A stretch of 40,152 bases of DNA from Bacteroidales bacterium (GTDB lineage: Bacteria; Bacteroidota; Bacteroidia; Bacteroidales; PUMT01), in assembly GCA_007132225.1 (NCBI GenBank), contig SLPB01000038.1:1-40152 (forward strand), written 5' to 3'. The first letter of the stretch is position 1. Each line of letters begins with the position of its first letter. The notes beneath the pieces were generated by a model, which saw only the letters and a list, made by a program, of their open reading frames with translations, searched no databases and had not been told where the DNA came from. The position numbers and the translations under genes were made by a program. Positions 7,500-15,685 of this stretch are shown in pieces.

Positions 7500-7579
7500 A
7501 ATTGTTAATACCCGGATATGCCTGTTTTTCAAAGATTTTAATATTATAAACAGGTTTTAAACCGGACTTATTAACAATT
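7500..7579. repeat. Nested 80-nt inverted repeat (imperfect long palindrome)
   Basis: Outer arms AATTGTTAATA (7500-7510) and TATTAACAATT (7569-7579) are a perfect 11-bp inverted repeat. Inside them CCGG (7512-7515) pairs with CCGG (7562-7565), and CCTGTTT (7521-7527) pairs with AAACAGG (7548-7554). All three pairs nest in one hairpin or cruciform with an AT-rich tip. No T run follows on either side, so it is not a classical terminator. It lies between the nuclease gene's stop and the small-RNA promoter. Confidence 0.7.
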
Positions 7580-7668
7580 CACTTTATTGCCATAACCCTT
7601 TCGCCTGTAACGGGATTTATGATTACATTCTGGAAAATGACATTTATATTAACATAAAAGTGCAGATT

Positions 7669-8760
7669 TCACCACCACAGGTCCAGTATCACCGGCAAAT
7701 GGTCACTGAATCCGCCGGTATGACGGAAACCTTCATAGGTCCTGAAAGGTTTGTAGCCAAACCAGATGTTATCGGTTGTCAGTAAAAAATCTGCGGAGAA
7801 TATCTTTGCAGACAGGGGACACGTTTTTAGTCCTCCCCGTCCATCCATTAAAGATCCCGAAACTATAAACTGATCAAAAAGAAACCACTCCCCCTGGAAT
7901 TTAAGGGTGCCCGACACCTTTCCCTTTTTACTGTGAGAAAGGTTGTAAAGCTTCCCCGGCACGGATTGATCATAATCAAACCTGGCCCCAAGGTAGAGCC
8001 TTAAACTTATATCTTCAGGCTCATCGTTAAAGTCTCCCATAATAATAATGGAGGCCCGTGGATTAATCCGGAACACCGAATCTGCAAGTGAACGAAGAAC
8101 AGATGCAGTATAATTCCGGTATGGCTCGGTGGCAGCCTGTCCGCCCCATCGTGAAGTCCAGTGGTTAACAAAAAAGTGCACTGTATCTTTAGCTCCTGCA
8201 ATACCTTTGACATATAGTATATCCCTGGTAGTGGCCAAACTGTCGAAAGGAAACCTTATGACCTTAAAGAGAGTGTCGAGAACAACAAAATCATCGCTCC
8301 TATATAAAACTGCTACATCAATACCCCTGCTGTCAGCAGAATTACGGTGAATAATCTCGAAGCCGGCACCTGCAAACCCGGTCTCATTTACCAGCTTTTC
8401 AAGTACATATTTGTTTTCAACTTCGCATAATCCTATTACAGAGGGGAGTCTCCATCCACCGGCAGCTGCCAGGGCCTTATACAAATTATTCAGCTTATTA
8501 TCCAGACGATATGAATTCCAGCGCCTCTCACCTGATGGCGTAAAAGCATCATCATTCCTGTCCGGCTCATTTACTGTGTCAAATAGATTTTCAACATTAT
8601 AAAAAACAATCCGGAAAACCCCGGAAGGCGACTTTAGTGACGGAAAACTGTTTTCACCGGCAAACAAAGCAGCAGAAGAAAAACAAAGGGTCAGGATAAT
8701 CATTACATAGATTAATTGATCCTTATTGTTTCCTTTTATCCAAACTTTAAAACTAATCAT
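7669..8760 (-). CDS. Secreted endonuclease/exonuclease/phosphatase-family protein
   Basis: Member of the EEP fold (DNase I, exonuclease III and phosphatase superfamily); probably a metal-dependent phosphodiesterase or nuclease outside the cytoplasm. Seen: an N-terminal hydrophobic signal (about 15-35), FYNVENLFD (53-61, Asn55), metal-binding Glu in LCEVEN (E113), SRGIDVAVLYR, GDFNDEPED, and the terminal SDH motif D353-H354 in FSDHLPV. All catalytic positions of the fold are present in 363 residues. A shorter start at Met20 would still keep a signal sequence. The gene follows the beta-helix lipoprotein gene by 15 nt on the same strand, so the two are likely cotranscribed. The substrate cannot be told from sequence. 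Confidence 0.85.
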   Translation of the reverse strand: MISFKVWIKGNNKDQLIYVMIILTLCFSSAALFAGENSFPSLKSPSGVFRIVFYNVENLFDTVNEPDRNDDAFTPSGERRWNSYRLDNKLNNLYKALAAAGGWRLPSVIGLCEVENKYVLEKLVNETGFAGAGFEIIHRNSADSRGIDVAVLYRSDDFVVLDTLFKVIRFPFDSLATTRDILYVKGIAGAKDTVHFFVNHWTSRWGGQAATEPYRNYTASVLRSLADSVFRINPRASIIIMGDFNDEPEDISLRLYLGARFDYDQSVPGKLYNLSHSKKGKVSGTLKFQGEWFLFDQFIVSGSLMDGRGGLKTCPLSAKIFSADFLLTTDNIWFGYKPFRTYEGFRHTGGFSDHLPVILDLWW

Positions 8761-8775
8761 GGCCGGTCTGTAAAA

Positions 8776-10194
8776 TCAATCCTCTGGATGCCTCTCAAAG
8801 GCGCCCATGTCCGGGCCATCTCCAAAAGGCCTGGCCCTGCCATTATAATCAAGGGGATGTAACCGGGAAATATCAGGGTTGCCGGTATTCAAAGCCGGAG
8901 AATCCCCGGTGAGCTCAAAATTATATTTACCGGGATCAACAAATTCGGGAGGCAACCCAAAGATACAATTCTTGAATTTTACGGGTATCTGGGTATTATT
9001 TCCCGTTTTTAAAAGCGAGTGGTCAAAAGTTACATCAAATCCTCCCTGCTGATCTATGTGGAAACCGAGTTCATTGCTTTGGGAGCCATGAATTATTGAA
9101 TTTCCAAAAACTGCCGTTACCGGGCTAAGTAGCCTATTTCCTGAACTGTCATAATAGTAATTTTCAATATGCACTGATGGAAGAAGACGGGGAGAGAGCC
9201 TCCAGTAATTGGTTATGGTAGTATGATAGAAGGTATAATCCCCTCCCCGGGTTAGTGCAAGTGCATAATGACCACAATTATTGATTACCGTGTTGAAAGA
9301 GTAGATAACAGCATCCCTGGCAAATATACCTGCATATGTCATATTTTCAATACGGCTGCCGGCAAGGTGCAGTTTAGGATCAGATTCACTTGCCCCGGGA
9401 TCAACAACAATCCCGTTAAAAGCATTTCTGATCCTGGCATTCACAAACCTGTTACCGGTGCTGACAGGCATAAGCCATATTCCTTCCCATTGCCCCGGAA
9501 TATTCCGGTATTCCCTTTCAGTCCGCGCCCCCTCAAAAACAACAGGATTATCCGGGTTACCCGCGACTATAATGGTTCCTGCAACCAGCAGGCGGGAATC
9601 ACTGGCAAAATGCATCTTCACACCGGGGGAAAGAGTGAGAACATGACCGGTATCAACAAGTAAATAATCATAAACAAGGTATGGCTTTTCAGCTGTGAGT
9701 GTTGCTGTTTCAAATGTTTCTCCCCTGATAACCTGAACATCCTGTCCCCATGATAATAGTTTAACATCCTGCGTATTCCCGTTAGTAACGAAAACAATTG
9801 AATCTTCAACTATTATTGGAGAATTGCTTTTTAAAGGATCAATGGTAGTCTCCACGAAAATGTAAATGCTGTCTCTCTTTCTTAACAAGACATTCACAAA
9901 TTCGTGGCCGGAAATGCCGTCTACATTTATCCGGTAGGAGGAATTCTCACCACCTGAAAGTATTATACTGGAAATTTCCAGGTTTTTGTCATAAGGATTA
10001 TAAACTTTGAAATGCCGGGTTGAAGAGCCGATAGTGCTGAATACGGTATCAAAAAGAATGGTATCGGATGAGAAAACAAGGCGTGCTGACTGGTCGTTAA
10101 ACATTTCTTCCTTTTCACATGATATCAGCACAAGAGCAGCAAAAAAAATAAATAAAGGAAAGAGAAATTTATATGACCCGCTTTTATAACCCAT
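8776..10194 (-). CDS. Lipoprotein with right-handed parallel beta-helix
   Basis: Predicted surface or periplasmic lipoprotein of 472 residues, function unknown. The start is ATG at 10194; the longer frame at 10212 begins with TTG. A hydrophobic stretch ends in LVLISC with lipidation Cys26, followed by EKEE. Residues 40-170 look like an immunoglobulin-like beta domain. From about 185 come repeated short strands with N/G turns (pectin-lyase-like beta-helix, for example GTIIVAGNPDNPVVFEGA and NTVINNCGHYAL). The C-terminus has PLDYNGRARPFGDGPDMGAFE, the closing motif common in secreted Bacteroidota beta-helix proteins. I see no obvious polysaccharide-lyase catalytic residues. It is paired with the downstream EEP-fold gene. 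Confidence 0.75.
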   Translation of the reverse strand: MGYKSGSYKFLFPLFIFFAALVLISCEKEEMFNDQSARLVFSSDTILFDTVFSTIGSSTRHFKVYNPYDKNLEISSIILSGGENSSYRINVDGISGHEFVNVLLRKRDSIYIFVETTIDPLKSNSPIIVEDSIVFVTNGNTQDVKLLSWGQDVQVIRGETFETATLTAEKPYLVYDYLLVDTGHVLTLSPGVKMHFASDSRLLVAGTIIVAGNPDNPVVFEGARTEREYRNIPGQWEGIWLMPVSTGNRFVNARIRNAFNGIVVDPGASESDPKLHLAGSRIENMTYAGIFARDAVIYSFNTVINNCGHYALALTRGGDYTFYHTTITNYWRLSPRLLPSVHIENYYYDSSGNRLLSPVTAVFGNSIIHGSQSNELGFHIDQQGGFDVTFDHSLLKTGNNTQIPVKFKNCIFGLPPEFVDPGKYNFELTGDSPALNTGNPDISRLHPLDYNGRARPFGDGPDMGAFERHPED

Positions 10195-10248
10195 TTTATA
10201 TAATGTTGGCAATTTATTATGAACGATAAAGACCGGAGCAAATTATTT

Positions 10249-10280
10249 ATAAAAACAGTAATTTAGCAGATAAAAACAGT
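10249..10280. repeat. 11-nt direct repeat in a divergent promoter region
   Basis: ATAAAAACAGT occurs at 10249-10259 and again at 10270-10280. The centres are 21 bp apart, two helical turns, as expected for tandem sites of a DNA-binding protein. It lies between the beta-helix gene and the amidohydrolase gene. Confidence 0.4.
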
Positions 10281-10355
10281 TCCGCAGGTTTACAATTACA
10301 GGACCATTTTATTAAGTTACAAAAATAATTTCAAACGTTCAACTTTTTATTTATC

Positions 10356-12044
10356 ATGGTGAAATTCATTACTCATGTTTTAACCTGGCGCAGCCGCGGA
10401 AAAAATTTCGCACTAACATCTATATTAACCATTTTATGTAGTATAATATTTTCATGTAATGAAAAAAAACAAGAGATGGACCTTATAATTTATAATGCGA
10501 CCATATATACTGTTGACCCCTCTTTTACCAAAGCTGAATCAGCGGCAGTAAAAGATGGAAGGTTTATTGCTACCGGGAGCAACAAGGAAATTGCCCGGAA
10601 ATACATTGCCGGGACTACCCTGGATATGGAAGGCAGGTTTGTTTATCCCGGACTAATTGACCCGCATTGCCATTTTTATGGTTATGGTTACAGTCTTATT
10701 AATGCCGATCTGGTTGGCTTACGCTCCTTCGGTGAAATAATCGAAACTATAAAACTCCATAATAATGAATTTCCCTCTGAATGGATACTGGGGCACGGCT
10801 GGGACCAGAATTTGTGGCCATCACAGGAATTCCCCGACAAAAATCAACTCGACAGGGTTTTCCCTGATAAGCCCGTATTACTGACCAGAATTGACGGACA
10901 TGCAGCCATAGCAAACTCTGAAGCCCTAAGGCGTGCCGGTGTTAACAGGGAAACAACAACACCGGGAGGAGAGCTCATAAAAGAAGACGGTGAGCTGACA
11001 GGAATGCTGATAGACAATGCCATCGAACTTGTAAGAAAACATGTTCCTGCACCAGAATATGAGGAAAAGGTGGCTGCGCTTATGAATGCCCAGAATAACT
11101 GCTTTGCCGTTGGACTTACAAGCCTGGGCGATGCCGGTCTTGACAGGGATATAATAATGCTTATGGATTCCCTTCAAAAGTCAGGTGATCTGAAAATGCG
11201 CATTTATGCAATGATAAATCCCACGCCGGAAAACTTTGAAAGTTTCATGAAAAAGGGTGTTTATAAAACTGAACACATGAATATAAGGTCTGTCAAATTG
11301 TTTGCTGATGGAGCCCTGGGATCTAGAGGAGCAAGGATGATAGAAGAGTACAGTGATGATCCCGGCAATTATGGACTATTACTGGAAACTCCTGAATATT
11401 TACGTGATATTTCCCAAAAAGCCTGGGAAAATGGTTACCAGGTCAACACCCATTGTATCGGAGATTCAGCAGTACGATTAATGCTGAACATCTACGGGGA
11501 AATTCTGCATGAAGAAAATGACCGCAGGTGGAGAATAGAACATGCCCAGGTTATTCATCCAGAAGATTTTGATCTTTTCCGGAAATACTCTGTTATACCT
11601 TCTGTGCAGACCACTCATGCAACCTCCGACATGAAGTGGGCAACTCACCGTATTGGCCCTGACCGCATGAAGGGAGCCTATGCATACAGACGGCTCCTGG
11701 AAAAAACAGGCTGGCTGCCTAACAGCAGTGATTTTCCTGTAGAAAACATTAATCCTGTTTTCGGGTTTTATGCCGGGGTTGCCAGGAAGAATCATGATGG
11801 CTTCCCTGAAGGAGGGTTCCGGATGGAAAACTCAATTACCAGGGAGCAGGCATTGAGAGCAATGACAATATGGGCAGCAAAAGCAAATTTTGAAGAAAAA
11901 GAAAAGGGAAGCATAGAACCAGGCAAATTCGCGGACTTTATTGTAACCAATGAAGATTTGATGCAAATGGAGTTAGACAGGGTACCTCACCTTAAGATTC
12001 ATAAAACTTTCATAGGGGGGAAAGAGGTGTATTCCCGGGAATAA
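10356..12044 (+). CDS. Amidohydrolase-family lipoprotein (YtcJ-like)
   Basis: Metal-dependent hydrolase of the amidohydrolase superfamily, in the YtcJ-like (Amidohydro_3) branch. It is likely anchored to a membrane: hydrophobic residues 18-33 end in IIFSC, with lipidation Cys34. Seen: the composite beta-sandwich start (LIIYNATIYTVD), PGLIDPHCHF (His104, His106), the GHGWDQNLWP motif of the YtcJ group, the FADGALGSRGA loop at about 320, metal histidines in NTHCIGDSAV and RIEHAQVI, and PSVQTTHA. At 562 residues it is full length. The substrate is unknown for the family. The last 35 nt overlap the convergent TolC-like gene. Confidence 0.85.
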   Translation: MVKFITHVLTWRSRGKNFALTSILTILCSIIFSCNEKKQEMDLIIYNATIYTVDPSFTKAESAAVKDGRFIATGSNKEIARKYIAGTTLDMEGRFVYPGLIDPHCHFYGYGYSLINADLVGLRSFGEIIETIKLHNNEFPSEWILGHGWDQNLWPSQEFPDKNQLDRVFPDKPVLLTRIDGHAAIANSEALRRAGVNRETTTPGGELIKEDGELTGMLIDNAIELVRKHVPAPEYEEKVAALMNAQNNCFAVGLTSLGDAGLDRDIIMLMDSLQKSGDLKMRIYAMINPTPENFESFMKKGVYKTEHMNIRSVKLFADGALGSRGARMIEEYSDDPGNYGLLLETPEYLRDISQKAWENGYQVNTHCIGDSAVRLMLNIYGEILHEENDRRWRIEHAQVIHPEDFDLFRKYSVIPSVQTTHATSDMKWATHRIGPDRMKGAYAYRRLLEKTGWLPNSSDFPVENINPVFGFYAGVARKNHDGFPEGGFRMENSITREQALRAMTIWAAKANFEEKEKGSIEPGKFADFIVTNEDLMQMELDRVPHLKIHKTFIGGKEVYSRE

Positions 12045-13371
12045 AGCCTTCACCAAGGTAAAAATCAATAATACGGGAACAGAGATGATACTCATATTTA
12101 GCTTGTGCCATATTTGACTCTGCCCTGAACAGGCTTGACTGTGCGTACTGATAATCAACGAAGCTTATCAGTCCGAGTCCGAACTGTTCCTTTGCAAAAT
12201 CAAATACCTCTCCTGCAGCCAAAGCTGCTTTACCTGCATAATTATAACGATTATAAGCATTGATTGCATTTTGGTGCATCTGATGAATTTCAGCATACAA
12301 ATCCTGGCGGACAGCATCAAGCTGATAATTTGCATCCATATATGAAATTCTGGAATTACTTATCCGGTTTCTGACGGTCCAGCCGTCAAGAATCGGGATA
12401 GTGAGACTTATTCCCAGCTGACGGTACTTATTATCTCTTATCTGGGTTGAATAGGGGTATTCTCCACCGTCAAGCGGATTAACAGCAAGCTCGGAATACC
12501 TGCTGTAAAACAGTCCCCGAAGATAAAGCCGTGGACTTTGCTGACCCCGGATCACTGCCATTTCTCTCTCTTTGCTTTCCAGATAGTATTCGGCACTTCT
12601 GATTTGCGGAAGATTTTTCCCGGCCTCTTCAAAGATGTTATCAACAGAAATAAGCATGACAGATTCATCTATATCCGTAATACCAGGTTTTGCAATCTGA
12701 AAATCATAGTTAGTATCCAGTTGCATAATCTGCGCCAGATCAAGATAGGAACTGTTTAGATTATTTTTAGCCTGGATAAGCTGATATTCATCAGCAGCTA
12801 CCTGGGATTCCATCTCAAGTAATCTTCCCCTGGGCAGATTGCCAACCTGAAAATTGGTTCTGACAGCTTCCATCTCATTACTTGTAGCTTCCAGCATCCG
12901 TTCGGCAATGTCAACCATCTCCATATCCAGCAATATCTGGAAATAAGCTGCCGATATCCGAATGGATATGTCGTTCATCTGACTTTCAACATCTTCAAGC
13001 CTTGATAAGAGTAAAAACTTTTGTTGCTGAATATTGTTATAATTCTGAAATCCCCCAAACAATTTCAACCTGCTCTCAATACCCATATTACCCTGCTCAA
13101 ACTCCCTGTTTTCCCACTGATAGGTTTCATAATTCAATGCCCTGCCGGAATTGAAGTCGTGGTTGGCAAAAGCGGTAAGACCGGGCAGTACACTTATCAT
13201 GGACTGGTTGTAATTATTCCGGGCACTTTCTGAATAGAGCTGTTGTCTTTTAACCTGAATATTGTTATCAAGTGCGTATTTTATGCAATCCTCCAGTGTC
13301 CATAATTTTTGTGAACGGCCTATGGTAACCGTTATCAGTACAAGTAATAGTATCGCTCCAAACCGCTTCAT
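12010..13371 (-). CDS. TolC-family outer-membrane efflux channel
   Basis: Outer-membrane factor of a tripartite exporter, 453 residues. A signal peptide covers about 1-20. The OEP-fold start LWTLEDCIKYALDNNIQVKRQQL is typical. Two halves each combine long amphipathic helices with membrane strands (first half GRALNYETY..., second half about 230-440 with LSLTIPILDGWTVRNRI). The internal duplication and length fit the TolC family. It is the last gene of the leftward set adaptor-ATPase-channel, 38 nt after the ATPase. The 3' end runs 35 nt into the convergent amidohydrolase gene, so there is no room for a terminator between them. Confidence 0.9.
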   Translation of the reverse strand: MKRFGAILLLVLITVTIGRSQKLWTLEDCIKYALDNNIQVKRQQLYSESARNNYNQSMISVLPGLTAFANHDFNSGRALNYETYQWENREFEQGNMGIESRLKLFGGFQNYNNIQQQKFLLLSRLEDVESQMNDISIRISAAYFQILLDMEMVDIAERMLEATSNEMEAVRTNFQVGNLPRGRLLEMESQVAADEYQLIQAKNNLNSSYLDLAQIMQLDTNYDFQIAKPGITDIDESVMLISVDNIFEEAGKNLPQIRSAEYYLESKEREMAVIRGQQSPRLYLRGLFYSRYSELAVNPLDGGEYPYSTQIRDNKYRQLGISLTIPILDGWTVRNRISNSRISYMDANYQLDAVRQDLYAEIHQMHQNAINAYNRYNYAGKAALAAGEVFDFAKEQFGLGLISFVDYQYAQSSLFRAESNMAQAKYEYHLCSRIIDFYLGEGFIPGNTPLSPL

Positions 13372-13409
13372 AATTTATAATTTATCCCTGGTTACCGGCT
13401 TATGGTTGT

Positions 13410-14093
13410 TTATAAAAGTTTCCTGACATTTTCAGTCACAATATGTCCGTCAAACAGCTGCACTATCCGGTGTGCATTCTCCGCATCCGATGGAGAGTGT
13501 GTAACCATTACTATTGTAGTCCCTTCACCATTTAGTTCACCAAGAAGGTTCATCACCTCTTCCCCATTGGCAGAATCGAGGTTCCCTGTAGGTTCATCAG
13601 CGAGGATAAGCTTTGGCTTTGTAACAACTGCCCTTGCAATGGCCACACGCTGTTGCTGGCCTCCTGAGAGTTGCTGGGGGAAATGCCTGGCCCTGTGCCC
13701 TATCTTCATTTTATCAAGCACTGCCTCTACTTTCTTCCGCCGCTCTGAAGACGGAACATTCAGATAAAGCAGGGGAAGCTCTACATTTTCAAAAACGGTC
13801 AGTTCATCAATAAGATTAAAACTTTGAAAAACAAACCCAATGTTCGATTTACGCAGATTGGTGCGCTGGCGTTCAGAAAATTTCGAGACCTCAGTATCAT
13901 TGAACCAGAATTCACCGGATGAGGGATTATCAAGCAGTCCGATAATATTAAGCAAAGTGGACTTGCCGCAACCCGAGGGACCCATTATAGCAACGAATTC
14001 GCCGTTATTTATTTCCAGACTAACTTTATTAAGGGCCGTGGTCTCAACCTCATCAGTCCGAAACACCTTTAGCATTTCATTTGTTTTGATCAT
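13410..14093 (-). CDS. ABC exporter ATP-binding subunit (MacB/LolD type)
   Basis: Cytoplasmic ATPase of a lipoprotein-release or macrolide-type (type VII) ABC exporter, 227 residues. Walker A GPSGCGKST (38-46), Q-loop GFVFQSFNLID (87-96), signature LSGGQ (142-146), Walker B LILADE (162-167) and the H-loop TH in VMVTHSPSDA are all intact. MacB-class ATPases usually pair with an FtsX-like permease that is either fused or adjacent. Here the protein is ATPase only, and neither neighbour is a permease. It sits between the adaptor gene (57 nt upstream) and the TolC-like gene (38 nt downstream). Confidence 0.92.
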   Translation of the reverse strand: MIKTNEMLKVFRTDEVETTALNKVSLEINNGEFVAIMGPSGCGKSTLLNIIGLLDNPSSGEFWFNDTEVSKFSERQRTNLRKSNIGFVFQSFNLIDELTVFENVELPLLYLNVPSSERRKKVEAVLDKMKIGHRARHFPQQLSGGQQQRVAIARAVVTKPKLILADEPTGNLDSANGEEVMNLLGELNGEGTTIVMVTHSPSDAENAHRIVQLFDGHIVTENVRKLL

Positions 14094-14150
14094 GATTATA
14101 GTATTTAATTGCAGCCATGAGAACTTTCTTATATTATTTGCAGATTAGTA

Positions 14151-15407
14151 TTATCTTAAAATCAACCGGTCAACATCCCCAAAATTGTCATAACTGGAAA
14201 CTATCACCCTCTCACCCGGTTCGAGGCCTTCCAGCACCTCATAGAATCTCGGATTCTGTCTTCCTATCCTTATTTGCCGGCGGTATGCGTGTGAACCTGA
14301 AGGATCCACGACAAAAACCCATTGGCCTCCGGTGCTCTGGTAAAAACCTCCACGCGGTATAAGTATCGCTTTTCTTGATTCTCCAAGCTCAAGGCGAATA
14401 CGAAAGGTTTGTCCAATACGCAGCTGGGCGGGAACGCCGTTGGTAAATTCCATATCCACTGCAAACCTTCCCGCCTGCACTTCCGGGTAAATCCTTGTTA
14501 TAACAAGCTCATACCTGTTGCCTGCAAATTCAAAATCGCCTTTTAATCCCTGTGTAACTCTCGATATATAGTGTTCATCAACCTCAACCCGGAGTTTATA
14601 AGAATCAAGAATATTTATTCGCCCCAGTCTTTCTCCGCGATTAATCATCTGGCCTATCTCCAGGTTAAGAGTGGCCAGTTCTCCATATACAGGAGATGCA
14701 AGCTCCATGGCCTCAAGTCGCTGGTATACAAGCTCCATGTTTTTCTCCATATTTGTCAATGTAGTTTCCATGGCTCCAAGCTGCAAAATCCGGTATAAAG
14801 AATCCTGTTTGTAAGTATCACGGAAAAGATCCAGTTTCTTTTGAGTAATCTCAAACTGTTCTTTGGAAATCTCAAATTCTTCTCTCGATATGTGCTCCTG
14901 CTCCATCAGAACTTTATTATTTCTGTATCGCCGCTCATATTGACGCATAGACAGGTTAAGGTCAAGCAGCTGGCTTCTGGAGCTGAGATTCTGCTGTTCA
15001 AGCTGAACTCGAAACATGCGCAAATCATTTACGGTTCTCGCATAATTTGTTTCTGCATTAGAGATATCAAGCAACAGTGATGTATTGCTTAACTGTGCTA
15101 AAGGCTCGCCTGCCTCTACCATAACTCCTTCTCTCTGGTATATTTTCTCGACCCTGCCCCCTTCTACGGCATCCAGGTAAATTGTTTGTATAGGCTCAAC
15201 TGTACCAATTACGGCAATAAAGTCCAGGAAAGCATCTTCCCTGATCTGTTCTACGGTTATTTTATCTGTATCGACATTTAGCCGCGAACTTTTATCACCA
15301 AAAACAATTTGATAAAATACAAGAATAACTATAACTCCAGTTCCGCCAATCCATGCTAACCTTCTCCATTTTTTCCCTTTATTCTCTATCTTTCGGTCCA
15401 TGCTCAT
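14151..15407 (-). CDS. Periplasmic adaptor (HlyD/MacA-type membrane-fusion protein)
   Basis: Bridges the inner-membrane pump and the outer-membrane channel. 418 residues: one N-terminal membrane anchor (about 16-36), a biotinyl-lipoyl-like half (VEPIQTIYLDAVEGGRVEKIYQREGVMVEAGEPLAQLSN, about 68-108), a long helical hairpin (about 110-235), the second lipoyl half (ASPVYGELATLNLEIGQMINRGERLGRI), then beta-barrel and membrane-proximal domains with GLEPGERVIVSSYDNF near the end. It is the first gene of the leftward exporter unit and diverges from the NtrC-type regulator across 278 nt, so it is the obvious regulatory target. Confidence 0.9.
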   Translation of the reverse strand: MSMDRKIENKGKKWRRLAWIGGTGVIVILVFYQIVFGDKSSRLNVDTDKITVEQIREDAFLDFIAVIGTVEPIQTIYLDAVEGGRVEKIYQREGVMVEAGEPLAQLSNTSLLLDISNAETNYARTVNDLRMFRVQLEQQNLSSRSQLLDLNLSMRQYERRYRNNKVLMEQEHISREEFEISKEQFEITQKKLDLFRDTYKQDSLYRILQLGAMETTLTNMEKNMELVYQRLEAMELASPVYGELATLNLEIGQMINRGERLGRINILDSYKLRVEVDEHYISRVTQGLKGDFEFAGNRYELVITRIYPEVQAGRFAVDMEFTNGVPAQLRIGQTFRIRLELGESRKAILIPRGGFYQSTGGQWVFVVDPSGSHAYRRQIRIGRQNPRFYEVLEGLEPGERVIVSSYDNFGDVDRLILR

Positions 15408-15502
15408 TACTGAAAATTTAAATTAATTCAGTTAGTTGCAACCATTAATTATGCCAAAACAAACAACTTCCTGTTTGCCTGATTCTTAATAAAGGGCATG
15501 CT

Positions 15503-15558
15503 ATGTTTCATATTTATAAAGTGTACGGTAATGAAACATGAACAGTACGATATCGTAC
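15503..15558. promoter_or_regulatory. Inverted repeats in the exporter/regulator divergent region (candidate operators)
   Basis: Two signals lie side by side. One is ATGTTTCAT (15503-15511) with ATGAAACAT (15531-15539), a perfect 9-bp inverted repeat with a 19-nt spacer. The other is the perfect 14-bp palindrome GTACGATATCGTAC (15545-15558). Their position between adaptor and regulator genes suits binding by the NtrC-type regulator. I found no correctly spaced sigma-54 -24/-12 element on either strand. Confidence 0.5.
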
Positions 15559-15685
15559 ATTTCCCCTAAAGCCGTCTATTAAGATGGATAATATTTTTAT
15601 ATTTACGTATATTTATTCAGGGGATTTTGAATAAATATATGCTTACATAATAATATTTTAAATAATAACCCATCCTGAAATAATT

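Larger units (their letters stand above)
6920..7668. other. Long non-coding interval with strong secondary-structure potential
   Basis: This 749-nt interval has no credible reading frame. From left to right it holds an AT-rich nikR upstream region (6920-7090), a minus-strand terminator hairpin (7107-7143), an 11-bp perfect palindrome (7144-7167), a G/C-rich structured segment (7200-7380), a minus-strand promoter (7419-7451) and a nested inverted repeat (7500-7579). The last 90 nt before the nuclease gene look featureless. The parts are listed separately. Confidence 0.75.

Noticed and set aside
15436-15457. Possible sigma-54 promoter on the minus strand (TGGC...TTGC)
   Set aside because: The spacing between the GG and GC elements is about 4 nt too long for a -24/-12 promoter.
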